Counted from the stretch's first letter, positions 8,349-17,299 are shown. The stretch is DNA of 64,000 nt from an uncultured Burkholderiales bacterium (GCA_945952065.1 CAMFGY010000001.1:1-64000); one strand, 5' to 3'. Numbers and translations: made by a program. Notes: generated by a model from the letters alone, not told the origin.

Positions 8349-9041
8349 TTAACGCTCGCTGCTGCCCACCCAGCGATAGGCCAGTGCGCCCAGCACGGCG
8401 CCCAGCATCGGAGCCACCCAGAACAACCACAGCTGCTCGACCGCCCAGCCGCCCACATACAGGGCCACGGCCGTGCTGCGGGCCGGATTGACCGAGGTGT
8501 TGGTGACCGGAATGCTGATCAGATGGATCAGGGTCAAGCACAGACCAATGGCAATCGGCGCAAATCCGGCCGGCGCACGCTTGTCGGTGGCACCCAAGAT
8601 CACGATCAGGAAGAAAGCTGTCAAGACGACTTCAATGATCAGGGCCGACTGCATGGAAAACTTGCCCGGCGAGTGTTCGCCAAAACCATTGGACGCAAAG
8701 CCGCCGGCAACATCAAAGCCCGCCTTACCGCTGGCGATCAAATAAAGCACCCCGCCGGCGGCCAAGCCCCCCAGCACCTGAGCCACGATATAAGGCACAA
8801 GCTTGGACGCCGGAAACCGCCCGCCCACCAACAAACCCAGTGACACAGCCGGGTTGAAATGCCCGCCCGAAATATGACCCACGGCATAAGCCATGGTCAG
8901 CACCGTTAAACCAAAAGCCAAGGACACCCCGGTGAAACCGATGCCCAACTCCGGGAATGCAGCAGCCAACACGGCACTGCCACAGCCCCCTAAAACCAAC
9001 CAAAACGTGCCGAGAAACTCGGCGCCCAGTGCCTTTTGCAT
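8349..9041 (-). CDS. aqpZ: Aquaporin Z
   Basis: This 230-residue, six-helix channel has two half-helices carrying NPA signatures: [14 protein letters not shown] after helix 2 and [15 protein letters not shown] after helix 5. Arg follows the second NPA, and a His in the fifth helix (LIHLISIP) completes the narrow ar/R filter with a Phe in helix 2, as expected for a water-selective aquaporin rather than a glycerol facilitator. The N-terminus [20 protein letters not shown] matches E. coli AqpZ closely. It acts in the inner membrane in rapid osmotic water flow. It has its own terminator downstream and is transcribed divergently from the lipoprotein gene at 9315. Confidence 0.95.
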   Translation of the reverse strand: MQKALGAEFLGTFWLVLGGCGSAVLAAAFPELGIGFTGVSLAFGLTVLTMAYAVGHISGGHFNPAVSLGLLVGGRFPASKLVPYIVAQVLGGLAAGGVLYLIASGKAGFDVAGGFASNGFGEHSPGKFSMQSALIIEVVLTAFFLIVILGATDKRAPAGFAPIAIGLCLTLIHLISIPVTNTSVNPARSTAVALYVGGWAVEQLWLFWVAPMLGAVLGALAYRWVGSSER

Positions 9042-9314
9042 GCATCACTCCTTGTCAAGGGTTCTCCCTGGTGATCTGGCGCTAACGCTGATCCCACCTG
9101 CCATCATGCCGTAGAAATGCTCGGATGCAGGCACGGGCAGACCCCTAAGACAGGGGCATTTTTTGCCCCCTCAAGGTGCAAGTTTTGGCACCCGCCAGAT
9201 CCAAGCGACACATGCCCCAGCTCAAAGGCACACTGCGGCAGCGCCCACAACAGGGAACAGGAAATCAGGCGCACAGGTCCACCACCTATGCCTCTGCCAC
9301 AGGGAGATCACACC

Positions 9315-10223
9315 ATGCCAGCCACTCAAACAAATCACCCGGCCCCATGGGCCGCGCCGCACCACCCCCAGCGCGCCAGCGCGCTTCTGCGTTTGGGCTC
9401 CGTCGCTGCGGCGCTCTCGGGCAGCCTGCTCTTGAGCGCCTGTGGCGGCAGCAGCCTGCAAGAACAAATCGATTTCGTCATCGACAACACCGCTTGCGCA
9501 CTCACCAACTGCAAACAGTCGCACACCCTGCGCGTCGAAGACATTCGTCCGGAGTACAAAGTCACGCAAGAAGGCGGCCAGGTGCGGGTGGAGTCGCGCC
9601 TGGGTTTCGGCGACAACCCTTTCTCCGTGGTGTACCGCAGCGGCAGCGACCGCCTGTCGGCCAGCGTGGGTGCGCTGCAGGTGGACATGACGGACGACAC
9701 CGGCAAGGGCATCACCTATATGGCCAAACTGGCCGATGCCACGGAGCAACCCAAGGTGCTGGTCAACTTTCACCGTGACGGCGTGGCCTACACCAGCAGC
9801 ATCACCATGCAAAAGCCCATCAGCGTGGTTTCGCCCAGCGGCGTGCCCTTGATTGCGCGCTCGGCCGGTGTCTTCAAAGTGGAAATGAATCAAGCGGCGG
9901 GCAGCGGCATGTCGGTCCTGGTGTCCGCCCAGTGCAAGCGGGCAGACGGCACCAGCTTCGACAGCAAGGACCTGGGCCTGGTCAACAACATCGATGGCAA
10001 TGGCTACCGCATCAGCACCCTGGACTTGGACTTGGCCCTGAACACCGCCAGCAAGAACTACAACCCCAACAGCCCGAACACCTCCTTGGTGCAGAGCTGT
10101 GATCTGAACTTCACCTGGACGCACCGCATCACTGGTACCACCGCCAGCGGCATGCATCGCTCGGGCTGGATTCAGTCTTTGCGCAGCGCCAGCCACAAGG
10201 CCAGCTACGACGCCCGGCTGTAA
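9315..10223 (+). CDS. Exported lipoprotein of unknown function
   Basis: The 302-residue product starts at 9315, chosen for AGGGAGA upstream and for the resulting signal. A twenty-residue hydrophobic region ends in the lipobox L-L-S-A-C-G-G, so Cys about 44 is probably lipidated. The mature part has no enzyme motif I recognise; it is rich in beta-type alternation (TYMAKLADATEQPKVLVNF, YTSSITMQKPISVVSPSGVP) and contains paired cysteines (ACALTNC; QCKRA; SCDLNF) that could form disulfides. It ends three bases before the stop of the convergent bufferin operon gene. The 272-base gap upstream contains a small hairpin at 9153-9169 (GGGGCA..TGCCCC). Confidence 0.65.
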   Translation: MPATQTNHPAPWAAPHHPQRASALLRLGSVAAALSGSLLLSACGGSSLQEQIDFVIDNTACALTNCKQSHTLRVEDIRPEYKVTQEGGQVRVESRLGFGDNPFSVVYRSGSDRLSASVGALQVDMTDDTGKGITYMAKLADATEQPKVLVNFHRDGVAYTSSITMQKPISVVSPSGVPLIARSAGVFKVEMNQAAGSGMSVLVSAQCKRADGTSFDSKDLGLVNNIDGNGYRISTLDLDLALNTASKNYNPNSPNTSLVQSCDLNFTWTHRITGTTASGMHRSGWIQSLRSASHKASYDARL

Positions 10224-10226
10224 GGC

Positions 10227-11072
10227 TCAGGCGGCCAGCAAGCCCTGCTGCACCCAGGTGCGCAGCGCTTGCACGACCTGGACCGCGGCCTTCTCGGGCC
10301 CCAGGGTCTGCGCCGCTTGCTCGCACAGCTCGGCCAAGCTGAGCTGGGCTTGCAAAGCCTCCATCCATTCGGCCTCCCAGGCCTCCAAGGAGCGCCAACG
10401 GCTCTCGCCTCCTTCGCGCCATACCAGCAAGGCATGCGGCAGGGCGACCGGCTCGGGGCCTTCACGCTCCTCGCCCACCTCGCCCACCTCGCGTCCGCGC
10501 AACGCCAAATAGCTGGGCTCAACAGACCAATCCAGATGCAAGAGTTGCGCCGAGGCTTGCAAGCGCAAACGCAAATGACCCCAGTCCTCAGGGGCCACGG
10601 CCGAGAGCGCAGCCAGGGTCAGCGGCAGGCCATCGGCGCCATCAAACGCAGCCCGCAAGGCCCAATCCATGCGGGCCAGATCCACCAAAGCCGGGTGTTG
10701 CAAACGATCAGCAAACGGCCCGGCCATGAAGGCCGCAAGCTGATCGCCAAACCAGCGAATCGAAGGCTGCGTGGATGGCTTGGCGGCCAGATAGGCACAG
10801 CCCAAGGCGTGAAACGCCTCGTCCCCCATCGCCAGGTGCAGCACCGCATAGTTGTCACGCAGGGCCGACAGCAGGCGCGCCACATAGGCTTCTTGGTACA
10901 CCGACAAGCCCGGCCCGGCCAACAGCGCCTCGGCCCCGCCCTGCCCTAGTTCCTGATCCTGTTCTTGCTCTTGTCTTTGCTGCGCGTGGCCAAGAATCAA
11001 GGCCTGCAGGGCCAGCTGTTGCTCACGCAGGCTGAGCAGCGCTGCCCCATCCGGCGCGGGCCGGGCCCTCAT
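10227..11072 (-). CDS. BufC/HvfC-like DUF2063 partner of MNIO enzyme
   Basis: The product has 281 residues. The N-terminal half has the DUF2063 pattern: LREQQLALQALILG, then LSVYQEAYVARLLSALRDNY, then FHALGCAYLA and WFGDQLAAFMAG. In bufferin and methanobactin-like pathways this protein is the substrate-recruiting partner that delivers the leader peptide to the metal-dependent MNIO enzyme. The C-terminal half is the less conserved winged or beta domain of the family. It is the third gene of the operon: its ATG overlaps the stop of the MNIO gene (ATGA), so both subunits should be made in equal amounts. An odd Q/E-rich insert (QQRQEQEQDQELGQ) sits near residue 35. Confidence 0.85.
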   Translation of the reverse strand: MRARPAPDGAALLSLREQQLALQALILGHAQQRQEQEQDQELGQGGAEALLAGPGLSVYQEAYVARLLSALRDNYAVLHLAMGDEAFHALGCAYLAAKPSTQPSIRWFGDQLAAFMAGPFADRLQHPALVDLARMDWALRAAFDGADGLPLTLAALSAVAPEDWGHLRLRLQASAQLLHLDWSVEPSYLALRGREVGEVGEEREGPEPVALPHALLVWREGGESRWRSLEAWEAEWMEALQAQLSLAELCEQAAQTLGPEKAAVQVVQALRTWVQQGLLAA

Positions 11073-11974
11073 GCCAGCAGTTCCTCGGGGTGAGGTCTGG
11101 ATGCAGACCCGCCTTGCTCAGGGGCCGAGCGCGAGCCCAGCATCGCCCGGCTCAGCTTGCGCGCTTGTTGCAGCTCTTGCAAAAGCTCGGTCAGCGGCGG
11201 GATTTTGTCGTCGCGCTCAATCATGCTGGGTCGCGCACCGATGCGCAGCAAGGTGTAGCCATAGAGCTGCCAGACCGGGTCGCACACCGGGTGGTCATGG
11301 GTGTCCACCAAGAGATCACCGCGGTCTTCATGCCCGGCCAGATGGATTTGCACAGTCTGCTGGGCGGGCAAGCGGTCGATGTAGTCATGGGGGTCAAAGC
11401 CATGGTTGCGGCTGGAGACATACACATTGTTGACGTCCAAAAGCAGGCCACAACCGCTGCGGCGCAGCAGCTCGGCCACAAACTCGGCCTCACTCATCTC
11501 ATCACCCGCAAAGCGCAAATAGCTGGAGACGTTCTCCAGCACCAGCGGCCGCTGCAGCAGCGTTTGCACCTGATCGATGCGCGGCAGCAGATGCTGCAGA
11601 GCCGCCTCGGTGTAGGGCATGGGCAAGAGATCATGCAAATTGCGGTGATCCACGCCGGTCCAACACAAATGGTCCGACACCCAGGCCGGCTCCACCCGAT
11701 CCGCCAAGGCCTTGAGTTCGCGCAGATAGCCCAGGTTCAGCACATCGGTGCTGCCGATCGACAAAGACACCCCATGCATGACCATGGGGTAGTCGCGGCG
11801 GATGCGCAGCAAGTGCTGCAAGGGCTTGCCGCCTGCCACCATATAGTTCTCGGAGATCACTTCCAGCCAATCGGGTCGCAGCTCGGCGGATAGGGGCGCG
11901 AGGGGATTGGCGATGTCGGCGTAATGCTCGACCCGAAGGCCGAGTCCAAAGCCGTGCAATGACCGATGAAGCAT
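11069..11974 (-). CDS. bufB: MNIO family (DUF692) bufferin maturase
   Basis: The product has 301 residues; the start at 11974 gives the standard N-terminus GFGLGLRVEHYADI. DUF692/MNIO enzymes are TIM barrels with two or three iron atoms that oxidise cysteines of a peptide to thiooxazole or related groups. Ligand motifs are visible: MHGVSLSIGS (His), LENVSSYL (Glu), LLDVNNVYVSSRNHG (Asp, Asn, His), IHLAGHED (His, His-Glu-Asp) and DTHDHPV (Asp-His-x-His). It lies between the bufferin precursor and its partner gene, overlapping the latter by four bases. A terminator-like hairpin between precursor and this gene probably lowers its expression relative to the peptide. Confidence 0.9.
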   Translation of the reverse strand: MLHRSLHGFGLGLRVEHYADIANPLAPLSAELRPDWLEVISENYMVAGGKPLQHLLRIRRDYPMVMHGVSLSIGSTDVLNLGYLRELKALADRVEPAWVSDHLCWTGVDHRNLHDLLPMPYTEAALQHLLPRIDQVQTLLQRPLVLENVSSYLRFAGDEMSEAEFVAELLRRSGCGLLLDVNNVYVSSRNHGFDPHDYIDRLPAQQTVQIHLAGHEDRGDLLVDTHDHPVCDPVWQLYGYTLLRIGARPSMIERDDKIPPLTELLQELQQARKLSRAMLGSRSAPEQGGSASRPHPEELLA

Positions 11975-12002
11975 GGGCGTCTCCCGTGGCGAGGTTGAGG
12001 TG

Positions 12003-12035
12003 AAAAAGAGGCGGCAAGGCCTTGGCCCTGTCGCC
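12003..12035 (-). terminator. Intra-operon attenuator hairpin after bufferin precursor gene
   Basis: On the minus strand GGCGACAGGGC-CAAG-GCCTTGCCGCC (ten of eleven pairs, one a G-T) is followed by TCTTTTT. It sits in the 95-base gap between the precursor stop (12070) and the maturase start (11974). The likely role is partial termination, giving much more peptide message than maturase message. Confidence 0.7.
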
Positions 12036-12069
12036 TCCTGGGGCGCCTGCTGTGGCGCCAAACGGTGGC

Positions 12070-12327
12070 TTACTTCTCGACCTTGCCGCCCGCCTTGGTG
12101 CATTCAGCCGCCGATTTGGCGCTGACCCAGCCCTGGCCCTTGCAGCTGTTATGGCCTTTGCACTCGCTCTTGGCGGTCTTGCACTCGGACGTGCCTTTGC
12201 AGCTGTTGATGCCGCTGCACTTGACCATGCCGTCTTGCGCTTGGGCCACGGTGGCGATGCCAGAAGTGGCGAACAGAGCGGCGGCAGCAGCGGCGACGCT
12301 CAGGCCCGTCTTGAAATTGCTTTGCAT
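12070..12327 (-). CDS. Bufferin-type metallophore precursor (BufA2-like)
   Basis: The precursor has 85 residues: a Sec signal peptide of about 30 residues ending AQA, then a 54-residue mature part with six cysteines in the pattern VKCSGINSCKGTSEC, SECKGHNSCKGQGW and AECTKAGGK. The repeated C-K-G spacing and the closing G-W-V..A-A-E-C-T-K-A-G-G-K segment match the periplasmic bufferin (BufA2) style; the relationship is from memory of the family. Bufferins are ribosomally made, cysteine-modified peptides that bind copper in the periplasm and relieve copper stress. It is the first gene of an operon with the MNIO maturase and DUF2063 partner. The promoter must lie in the 242-base divergent gap shared with the MFS gene. 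Confidence 0.85.
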   Translation of the reverse strand: MQSNFKTGLSVAAAAAALFATSGIATVAQAQDGMVKCSGINSCKGTSECKTAKSECKGHNSCKGQGWVSAKSAAECTKAGGKVEK

Positions 12328-12569
12328 GAAAGACTCCTATCAAGGGTGAATGGACAATCGAAGCCAGGACGCTGGCTCCGGCAGACGGCCCCAGGGGCGC
12401 TTGACGCTGCCCCCGTCAGTCGCAGCCCGGGCGCGCAAACTTACAGGCGGGCCGAAAAAAAATTTCGCCGCCTGGCGCGCTACAGTCGCACGGCCCTGGC
12501 GCTGCTTTGCTCCCGCCTCGCCCTGCTCCCCCACCTTGTTGGCCCACCTTCCTCCGCTTTTGACCGCGC

Positions 12570-13865
12570 ATGTCTGACGCCTCCGCCTCCCTGCACCGCA
12601 AGCCCTGGGCCTGGGTGCCCTCGCTTTACTTTGCGCAAGGTCTGCCCTATGTGGTGGTGATGTCGCTGTCGGGCACCATGTACAAGAACCTGGAGTTGTC
12701 GAACACCGACATCGCGCTCTACACCAGCTGGCTGCACCTGCCTTGGGTGATCAAACCGCTGTGGTCGCCCTTGGTGGAGTTGTTTCAAACCAAGCGCCTC
12801 TGGATCTGGGCATTGCAGTTTGTGATTGGCCTGGCCCTGGCCATGGTCGCCCTGACCATTCCGGGGCCCAAAGCGTTTCAGATGACGCTGGCCTTGTTTT
12901 GGCTGATGGCCTTTGCCTCGGCCTCGCACGACATCGCCGCCGATGGCTTTTATCTCTTGGCCCTGTCGCAGCGCAGCCAAGCCGCCTTTGTGGGCGTGCG
13001 TTCCACGTTTTATCGCCTCGCCAATATCGGCGGCCAAGGCGGCTTGGTCTATCTGGCCGGCGAGTTGCAAGAGCGCACCGGCAGTGTGCAGACCGCCTGG
13101 TCGCTGGTCTTCGGCCTGATGGCCGCCGCTTTTGTGATGCTGGGCGCTTTTCATCTGGCCCTGTTGCCCCGCCCTGCGGCCGACACCCCGGGCGCCGAGC
13201 GCCGCGCGGCCGGTGGGCTGTGGGGGGAGTTCTGGCAAGTCGTTGCCGCTTACTTTCGCAAGCCCGGCATCGTCATCAGCATCGGCTTTTTGCTGCTGTA
13301 TCGATTCCCTGAAGCGCAGTTGCTGAAACTGGCCACCCCCTTCTTGCTGGACAAGGCCGACCAAGGTGGGCTGGCCCTGAGCACCAAGCAAGTCGGTATT
13401 GCTTATGGCACGGTGGGCCTGAGCGCCCTGACCCTGGGCGGCCTTCTGGGCGGCTGGATCATCTCGCGCGTCGGCCTGAAGCGCGCCCTGTGGCCCTTGG
13501 TGCTGGCCATGCATGTGCCCAACATCATCTTCCTGCTGCTGGCATTGCTGATGCCCAGCCATCTGGTCTGGATCAGCATCGGTCTGGCGGTCGAGCAGTT
13601 TGGCTATGGCCTGGGCTTCACCGCCTATCTGATGTACATGATCTGGGTGGCCGACGGGCCGCACAAAGCCGCGCACTATGCGATTTGCACCGGTTTCATG
13701 TCCCTGGGCATGATGTTGCCCGGCATGTGGAGCGGCTGGCTGCAGCAGCAACTGGGCTACCCGCTGTTCTTCGGCTGGGTCATGCTGGCCACCCTGCCTT
13801 CGCTGGCAATGACGGCCCTGATCCGCGTGCCCGCCGAGTTTGGCAAAAAGGACGACAGCGCATGA
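12570..13865 (+). CDS. AmpG-like MFS transporter
   Basis: This 431-residue protein has twelve predicted helices. The opening WVPSLYFAQGLPYVVVMSLS, the loop WVIKPLWSPLVELF and the segment ASHDIAADGFYLLAL are hallmarks of AmpG and its relatives, which import N-acetylglucosaminyl-anhydro-muropeptides into the cytoplasm for cell-wall recycling. Its last codon overlaps the start of the DigH-like glycosidase gene (ATGA), which strongly supports a peptidoglycan-fragment substrate. It is distinct from the 575-residue relative at 3977-5704. Confidence 0.85.
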   Translation: MSDASASLHRKPWAWVPSLYFAQGLPYVVVMSLSGTMYKNLELSNTDIALYTSWLHLPWVIKPLWSPLVELFQTKRLWIWALQFVIGLALAMVALTIPGPKAFQMTLALFWLMAFASASHDIAADGFYLLALSQRSQAAFVGVRSTFYRLANIGGQGGLVYLAGELQERTGSVQTAWSLVFGLMAAAFVMLGAFHLALLPRPAADTPGAERRAAGGLWGEFWQVVAAYFRKPGIVISIGFLLLYRFPEAQLLKLATPFLLDKADQGGLALSTKQVGIAYGTVGLSALTLGGLLGGWIISRVGLKRALWPLVLAMHVPNIIFLLLALLMPSHLVWISIGLAVEQFGYGLGFTAYLMYMIWVADGPHKAAHYAICTGFMSLGMMLPGMWSGWLQQQLGYPLFFGWVMLATLPSLAMTALIRVPAEFGKKDDSA

Positions 13866-15454
13866 GCTCGGCACGCCGGCGCTTTTTGATTGGCGGCAGC
13901 GGCAGCCTCTTGGGTTTGGCCGCCTGCAGCACTGCCACTGGGCCGCTCAAGCTGGCCGACAAGGCCGCCGCTGAGGCCTTGCGCCTCCAACCCGCACCCG
14001 GCCTGAGCGACTCCGCGCCCCCTGCGCCTCGTGAGTTCCGTGCCGCTTGGGTGGCGACGGTGGCCAATATCGACTGGCCCAGCCGCAAGGGCCTGAGCAG
14101 CGCAGCCCAGCAAGCCGAGGCCCTCGCGCTCTTGGACCAGGCCGTGGCCCTCAGGCTCAATGCCATCGTGCTGCAGGTGCGGACCAGCGCCGACGCGCTC
14201 TACACCTCCACGCTCGAGCCTTGGAGCGAAGTGTTGAGCGGCAAACAAGGTCAGGCGCCCGAGCCTTTTTACGACCCGCTGAGCTTTTGGGTCGAACAAG
14301 CGCACCGCCGAGGTCTGGAGCTGCATGCCTGGTTCAACCCTTTTCGCGCGCGGCAAAGCCAGGCCAGCACCAATGCCGACGCGCGCCATCTCAGCCGCAG
14401 CCAGCCGCAGTGGGTGAAGCGCTATGGCGATCAACTCTGGATCGACCCCGGCGAGCCGGCCGCCGCCGAGCACACGCTGGCGGTGATCGAAGACGTGCTG
14501 CAACGCTACGACATCGACGCGGTGCACATCGACGACTACTTCTACCCCTACCCGATTCAAGACCCGCAAAGCAAGCAGGAGTTGGACTTCCCAGATGAGC
14601 CGGCATGGCAGCGCTATGTACAAGCCGGTGGGCCGCTCAAGCGTGCGGACTGGCGGCGGCAGAACGTCGACCAATTGGTGCAACGCCTGCATCAGCGGGT
14701 GCGCGACATCAAGCCGGGCGTGCGCTTTGGCATCAGCCCCTTCGGCCTGGGCAAGCCCAGCTTGCGCCCGGCCGGTATCGCTGGCTTCAGCCAATACGAC
14801 AAGCTCTATGCCGATGTAGAGCGCTGGCTGGCCGAAGGCTGGTTGGACTATTTGGCCCCACAGCTGTACTGGCCCATCGCGCAAAAAGCCCAAGCCTTCG
14901 AGGTGCTGCGCGACTATTGGCAAGCGCAAAACCCGCTGCAGCGCCACATCTGGCCGGGCCTGTTCACCAGCAAGCTCACCGACAAGGCCGACAGCTGGCC
15001 CAAGGAAGAAATCCTCCAGCAAATCGCACTCAGCCGCGAGCTGCGTCCGCGCAACCCCAGCCTGGGTCATTTGCACTTCAGCATGGTGGCCTTGAAACAA
15101 AACCGGCGCGGCATCAGTGAGGCCTTGCAAGACGGCCCTTACGCCAGCCCCGCCTTGGTGCCGCCCACCCCTTGGCTGGCCACGGAGGCCACGCCAACGC
15201 TGAACGCCGCCCCCACAGTGCAGCTGAGCCGCACCGCCCATGCCGAAAGTTATGTCCTACAGCTCAGCATGGGACCCGAGGCCAAATCCGGCTTGCAGCG
15301 CTACGCCGTTTGGCTGCGCTACGCCGGCTCAGGGTGGGTGTTCAGCAGCGGCAGCGAGCTGGTGATCAGCAGCACCGGGCTGGAAGTCATGGTCGTCTCG
15401 GCCATCGACGCCCTGGGGCGCGAAGGGCCGCGCACCGCCTATTCATGGGCCTGA
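13862..15454 (+). CDS. DigH/YddW-like glycosidase lipoprotein (GHL10)
   Basis: The product has 530 residues. The start at 13862 overlaps the MFS stop and gives a twin-Arg-containing signal with lipobox G-L-A-A-C, Cys at about 20. The GHL10 barrel begins REFRAAWVATVANIDWPS, then AIVLQVRTSADALY, LELHAWFNPFRAR, and the acidic active-site strand DAVHIDDYFYPYP, where the Asp pair would be catalytic. ISPFGLGKPS and APQLYWPIAQK follow. The C-terminal 90 residues look like a beta-sandwich. E. coli DigH cleaves denuded peptidoglycan glycan strands at the divisome; this protein would be an outer-membrane lipoprotein releasing fragments for its coupled AmpG-like importer. Confidence 0.85.
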   Translation: MSSARRRFLIGGSGSLLGLAACSTATGPLKLADKAAAEALRLQPAPGLSDSAPPAPREFRAAWVATVANIDWPSRKGLSSAAQQAEALALLDQAVALRLNAIVLQVRTSADALYTSTLEPWSEVLSGKQGQAPEPFYDPLSFWVEQAHRRGLELHAWFNPFRARQSQASTNADARHLSRSQPQWVKRYGDQLWIDPGEPAAAEHTLAVIEDVLQRYDIDAVHIDDYFYPYPIQDPQSKQELDFPDEPAWQRYVQAGGPLKRADWRRQNVDQLVQRLHQRVRDIKPGVRFGISPFGLGKPSLRPAGIAGFSQYDKLYADVERWLAEGWLDYLAPQLYWPIAQKAQAFEVLRDYWQAQNPLQRHIWPGLFTSKLTDKADSWPKEEILQQIALSRELRPRNPSLGHLHFSMVALKQNRRGISEALQDGPYASPALVPPTPWLATEATPTLNAAPTVQLSRTAHAESYVLQLSMGPEAKSGLQRYAVWLRYAGSGWVFSSGSELVISSTGLEVMVVSAIDALGREGPRTAYSWA

Positions 15455-15561
15455 GAGCCCACTGCTGGCCGAAATCGAGGACAAACCCCTAAGGGCTTTT
15501 CGCAGTTCGTCGCGCTTTCCAGCTTTTCATCGCATCAAAACCGACGTTGGTCTTCAGGCGC

Positions 15562-15590
15562 TTGGTTCGCGTCATCTCGACTTCTATTCT
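15562..15590 (+). promoter_or_regulatory. Putative sigma-70 promoter
   Basis: TTGGTT at 15562-15567 and TATTCT at 15585-15590 are 17 bases apart, 84 bases before the next start at 15674. The rest of the 219-base gap (15455-15673) shows nothing else notable apart from a GAGGAG ribosome site just before 15674. Confidence 0.4.
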
Positions 15591-15673
15591 GAGCACAGAT
15601 CAGCACTGTTTCACGCCAAACAAAGGGAGCGGAAGCGGTTGCATCTTGGCCCGATGAACACGAGGAGTAACTC

Positions 15674-16117
15674 ATGAACTACACGTCTTTTTCCAAGCTC
15701 GCGATTGCCGCTCTTTTGCCCATGACTTTGAGCATGGGCGCCGCCCACGCCGAGTCGCCGGTGACCATGAACCGGGTCGAAGTGGCCGGTCAATCCAACC
15801 CGGATATTGCCAAGCTGAATGTGTCTCAAGCCTGCCCGGGCATTGAGCAGGTGTTGAAAGATGAACTGGGCAGCCACTGGGAGCGCTTCCATCAGCCAGG
15901 CCTGGTCAAGGTGCAGTTCCGCGTGAACGGCGACACTGTCAATTCGGTCCGCACACGCGGCGGCCCTGACGTCTATCAGCAGCCGATTCGCCGCCTCGTG
16001 CATCAACTGAACTGTTCCGACAGCAGCGGCGCCAACCAGCTCTATGCCTTTGAGGTGCAATTCAAAGAGCCCGGCGCACCCGGTGCAGCGCAAACCGTCG
16101 CCCTGCTGAGCCGCTGA
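15674..16117 (+). CDS. Small exported protein of unknown function
   Basis: This 147-residue product begins with a clear Sec signal (IAALLPMTLSMGAAHA, cut at about residue 26) after a strong ribosome site GAGGAG. The mature part carries two cysteines (QACPGIEQVL; LNCSDSSG) and a mixed alpha/beta pattern, with VKVQFRVNGDTVNSVRTRGG resembling a small TonB-C-like or periplasmic sandwich. I do not recognise a named family. It stands alone between the DigH-like gene and a convergent DUF2332 gene. Confidence 0.65.
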   Translation: MNYTSFSKLAIAALLPMTLSMGAAHAESPVTMNRVEVAGQSNPDIAKLNVSQACPGIEQVLKDELGSHWERFHQPGLVKVQFRVNGDTVNSVRTRGGPDVYQQPIRRLVHQLNCSDSSGANQLYAFEVQFKEPGAPGAAQTVALLSR

Positions 16118-16133
16118 AACTGCGTTGCGGCTC

Positions 16134-17249
16134 TTATGCCGCCAACCATTGCAGCCAACGCCCATGCGGGTGAGACCAAGCCAGGGCACGCTGTCGCAGC
16201 GTGCCCGCCTCGGTCCATTGCAGCGTCCACAAGGTAGACGGCGTTGCGCCTTGCGCCAAGGCAGGCAGTTCGAGCCCGGCGGGGCGCAGCGCGGGTGCCT
16301 CGGCGCTGAGCCACATCAACGCGCTTTGCTGCATCAAGGTGGCCAGCCTTTGGCGCATCGCCACCAGCGACTCAGCATCCAGATAGTGCAAGACCCAGCT
16401 GTTGAACAGTACCGGCTGCACGCCCTGGGGCAAGCGGCACAGCCAAGCTTCCAAAGCGGCGACACAGTCCTGCGCTTGCAGCACCCGGCGTTGTTCGGGC
16501 CTTTGCTGCGCCAGAGCGAGTGCCTGCTGCAGGCGCTGCGCGCGCTCACGGTCATGGGGCCACAAGCATGCGGCCAACCAGCGCCGCGCAGCCGCATCGC
16601 GAATGTCAATGGCGGCAGGGTCGGCACCGATGCGCTCAACCAAACGCCATTCGCCCACGGACAGCGGCGGCGCCGAGCCCAGCCATTGGCAGTCGATCAC
16701 TGGGCGGCCCGGCACGCCGACCGCGCCGGCTTCAAACCGTGCCTGGGCTGAGTGGTAGCGATAGCCATAGTCATCCACACCCAGGTTCAAGCCCGCGCTG
16801 CTGCCAAAGTCAAACAGGGCCAGCTTCGGCTGCGCCCTTTGCTGAGCGATGGACTGCAGCGCTGGCCACAGCACGGCACAACGACCGATCTCATTGGTTT
16901 GCGTGTGGCGCGTGCGCAGGTGCGCCAGCAGCGCCACACGCTCAGAACGCACAAAGTCCAACAAGGTCTCGGGCAAGTCGGCGTCCGGCATGCGCGTCCC
17001 ACCCACGCTGGGGTAGTAGGCTGCTATAGGGTGGGCAACACCCGCCAAAACGCGCTCATGCAAAGCGGCCAGCAACAAATTGGGGCGCGCTTGGGTGGGC
17101 GGCGCTGCATCCAAGAGATCCAAAAGTTCGGCCGACTCGGCCGTGAATCTGCAAATCGCTTGGTACAGAGGATCTTGCGGGCACTCCTGCTCGGCGAATT
17201 GCCGAAACTCCTGAGCGCGCGGCGAGTACTTGGTCAGTGGGGTCGTCAT
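16134..17249 (-). CDS. DUF2332 family protein
   Basis: The product has 371 residues. The pattern of DUF2332 is visible: an N-terminal helical part with YQAICRFTAESAELLDLLD, a central FDFGSSAGLNLGVDDYGYRY segment that resembles a methyltransferase cofactor loop, then RRWLAACLWPHDRERAQRLQ and FNSWVLHYLDAESLVAMRQR. The family has no established function; its fold suggests an S-adenosylmethionine-binding enzyme (inference). It is soluble, with no signal. It is divergent from the Crp/Fnr-type regulator gene, and the palindrome in their 68-base gap could control both. Confidence 0.75.
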   Translation of the reverse strand: MTTPLTKYSPRAQEFRQFAEQECPQDPLYQAICRFTAESAELLDLLDAAPPTQARPNLLLAALHERVLAGVAHPIAAYYPSVGGTRMPDADLPETLLDFVRSERVALLAHLRTRHTQTNEIGRCAVLWPALQSIAQQRAQPKLALFDFGSSAGLNLGVDDYGYRYHSAQARFEAGAVGVPGRPVIDCQWLGSAPPLSVGEWRLVERIGADPAAIDIRDAAARRWLAACLWPHDRERAQRLQQALALAQQRPEQRRVLQAQDCVAALEAWLCRLPQGVQPVLFNSWVLHYLDAESLVAMRQRLATLMQQSALMWLSAEAPALRPAGLELPALAQGATPSTLWTLQWTEAGTLRQRALAWSHPHGRWLQWLAA

Positions 17250-17283
17250 GGCCTGGAGCTTAGGGCTTCAAGCCGCTGCAAAA

Positions 17284-17299
17284 TGTCGGGTATCCGACA
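17284..17299. promoter_or_regulatory. Palindromic operator, probable Crp/Fnr-type site
   Basis: TGTCGG-GTAT-CCGACA is a perfect 6-base inverted repeat centred in the short gap between the divergent DUF2332 and Crp/Fnr-type genes. Half-site spacing of this order is usual for the family, so autoregulation is plausible. Confidence 0.5.

Noticed and set aside
9153-9169. Small GGGGCA/TGCCCC hairpin
   Set aside because: Six pairs and a T-rich loop but no T run after it and no clear gene end; kept only as a note in the neighbouring lipoprotein entry.
12450-12475. GCCG-A8-TTTCGCC palindrome-like stretch
   Set aside because: It could be a promoter-region A tract between divergent genes; pairing is weak and I could not tie it to a known regulator.
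13490-13861. 5' extension of the DigH-like gene
   Set aside because: The extension overlaps the MFS gene in another frame and has no family similarity; the lipobox start at 13862 is clear.
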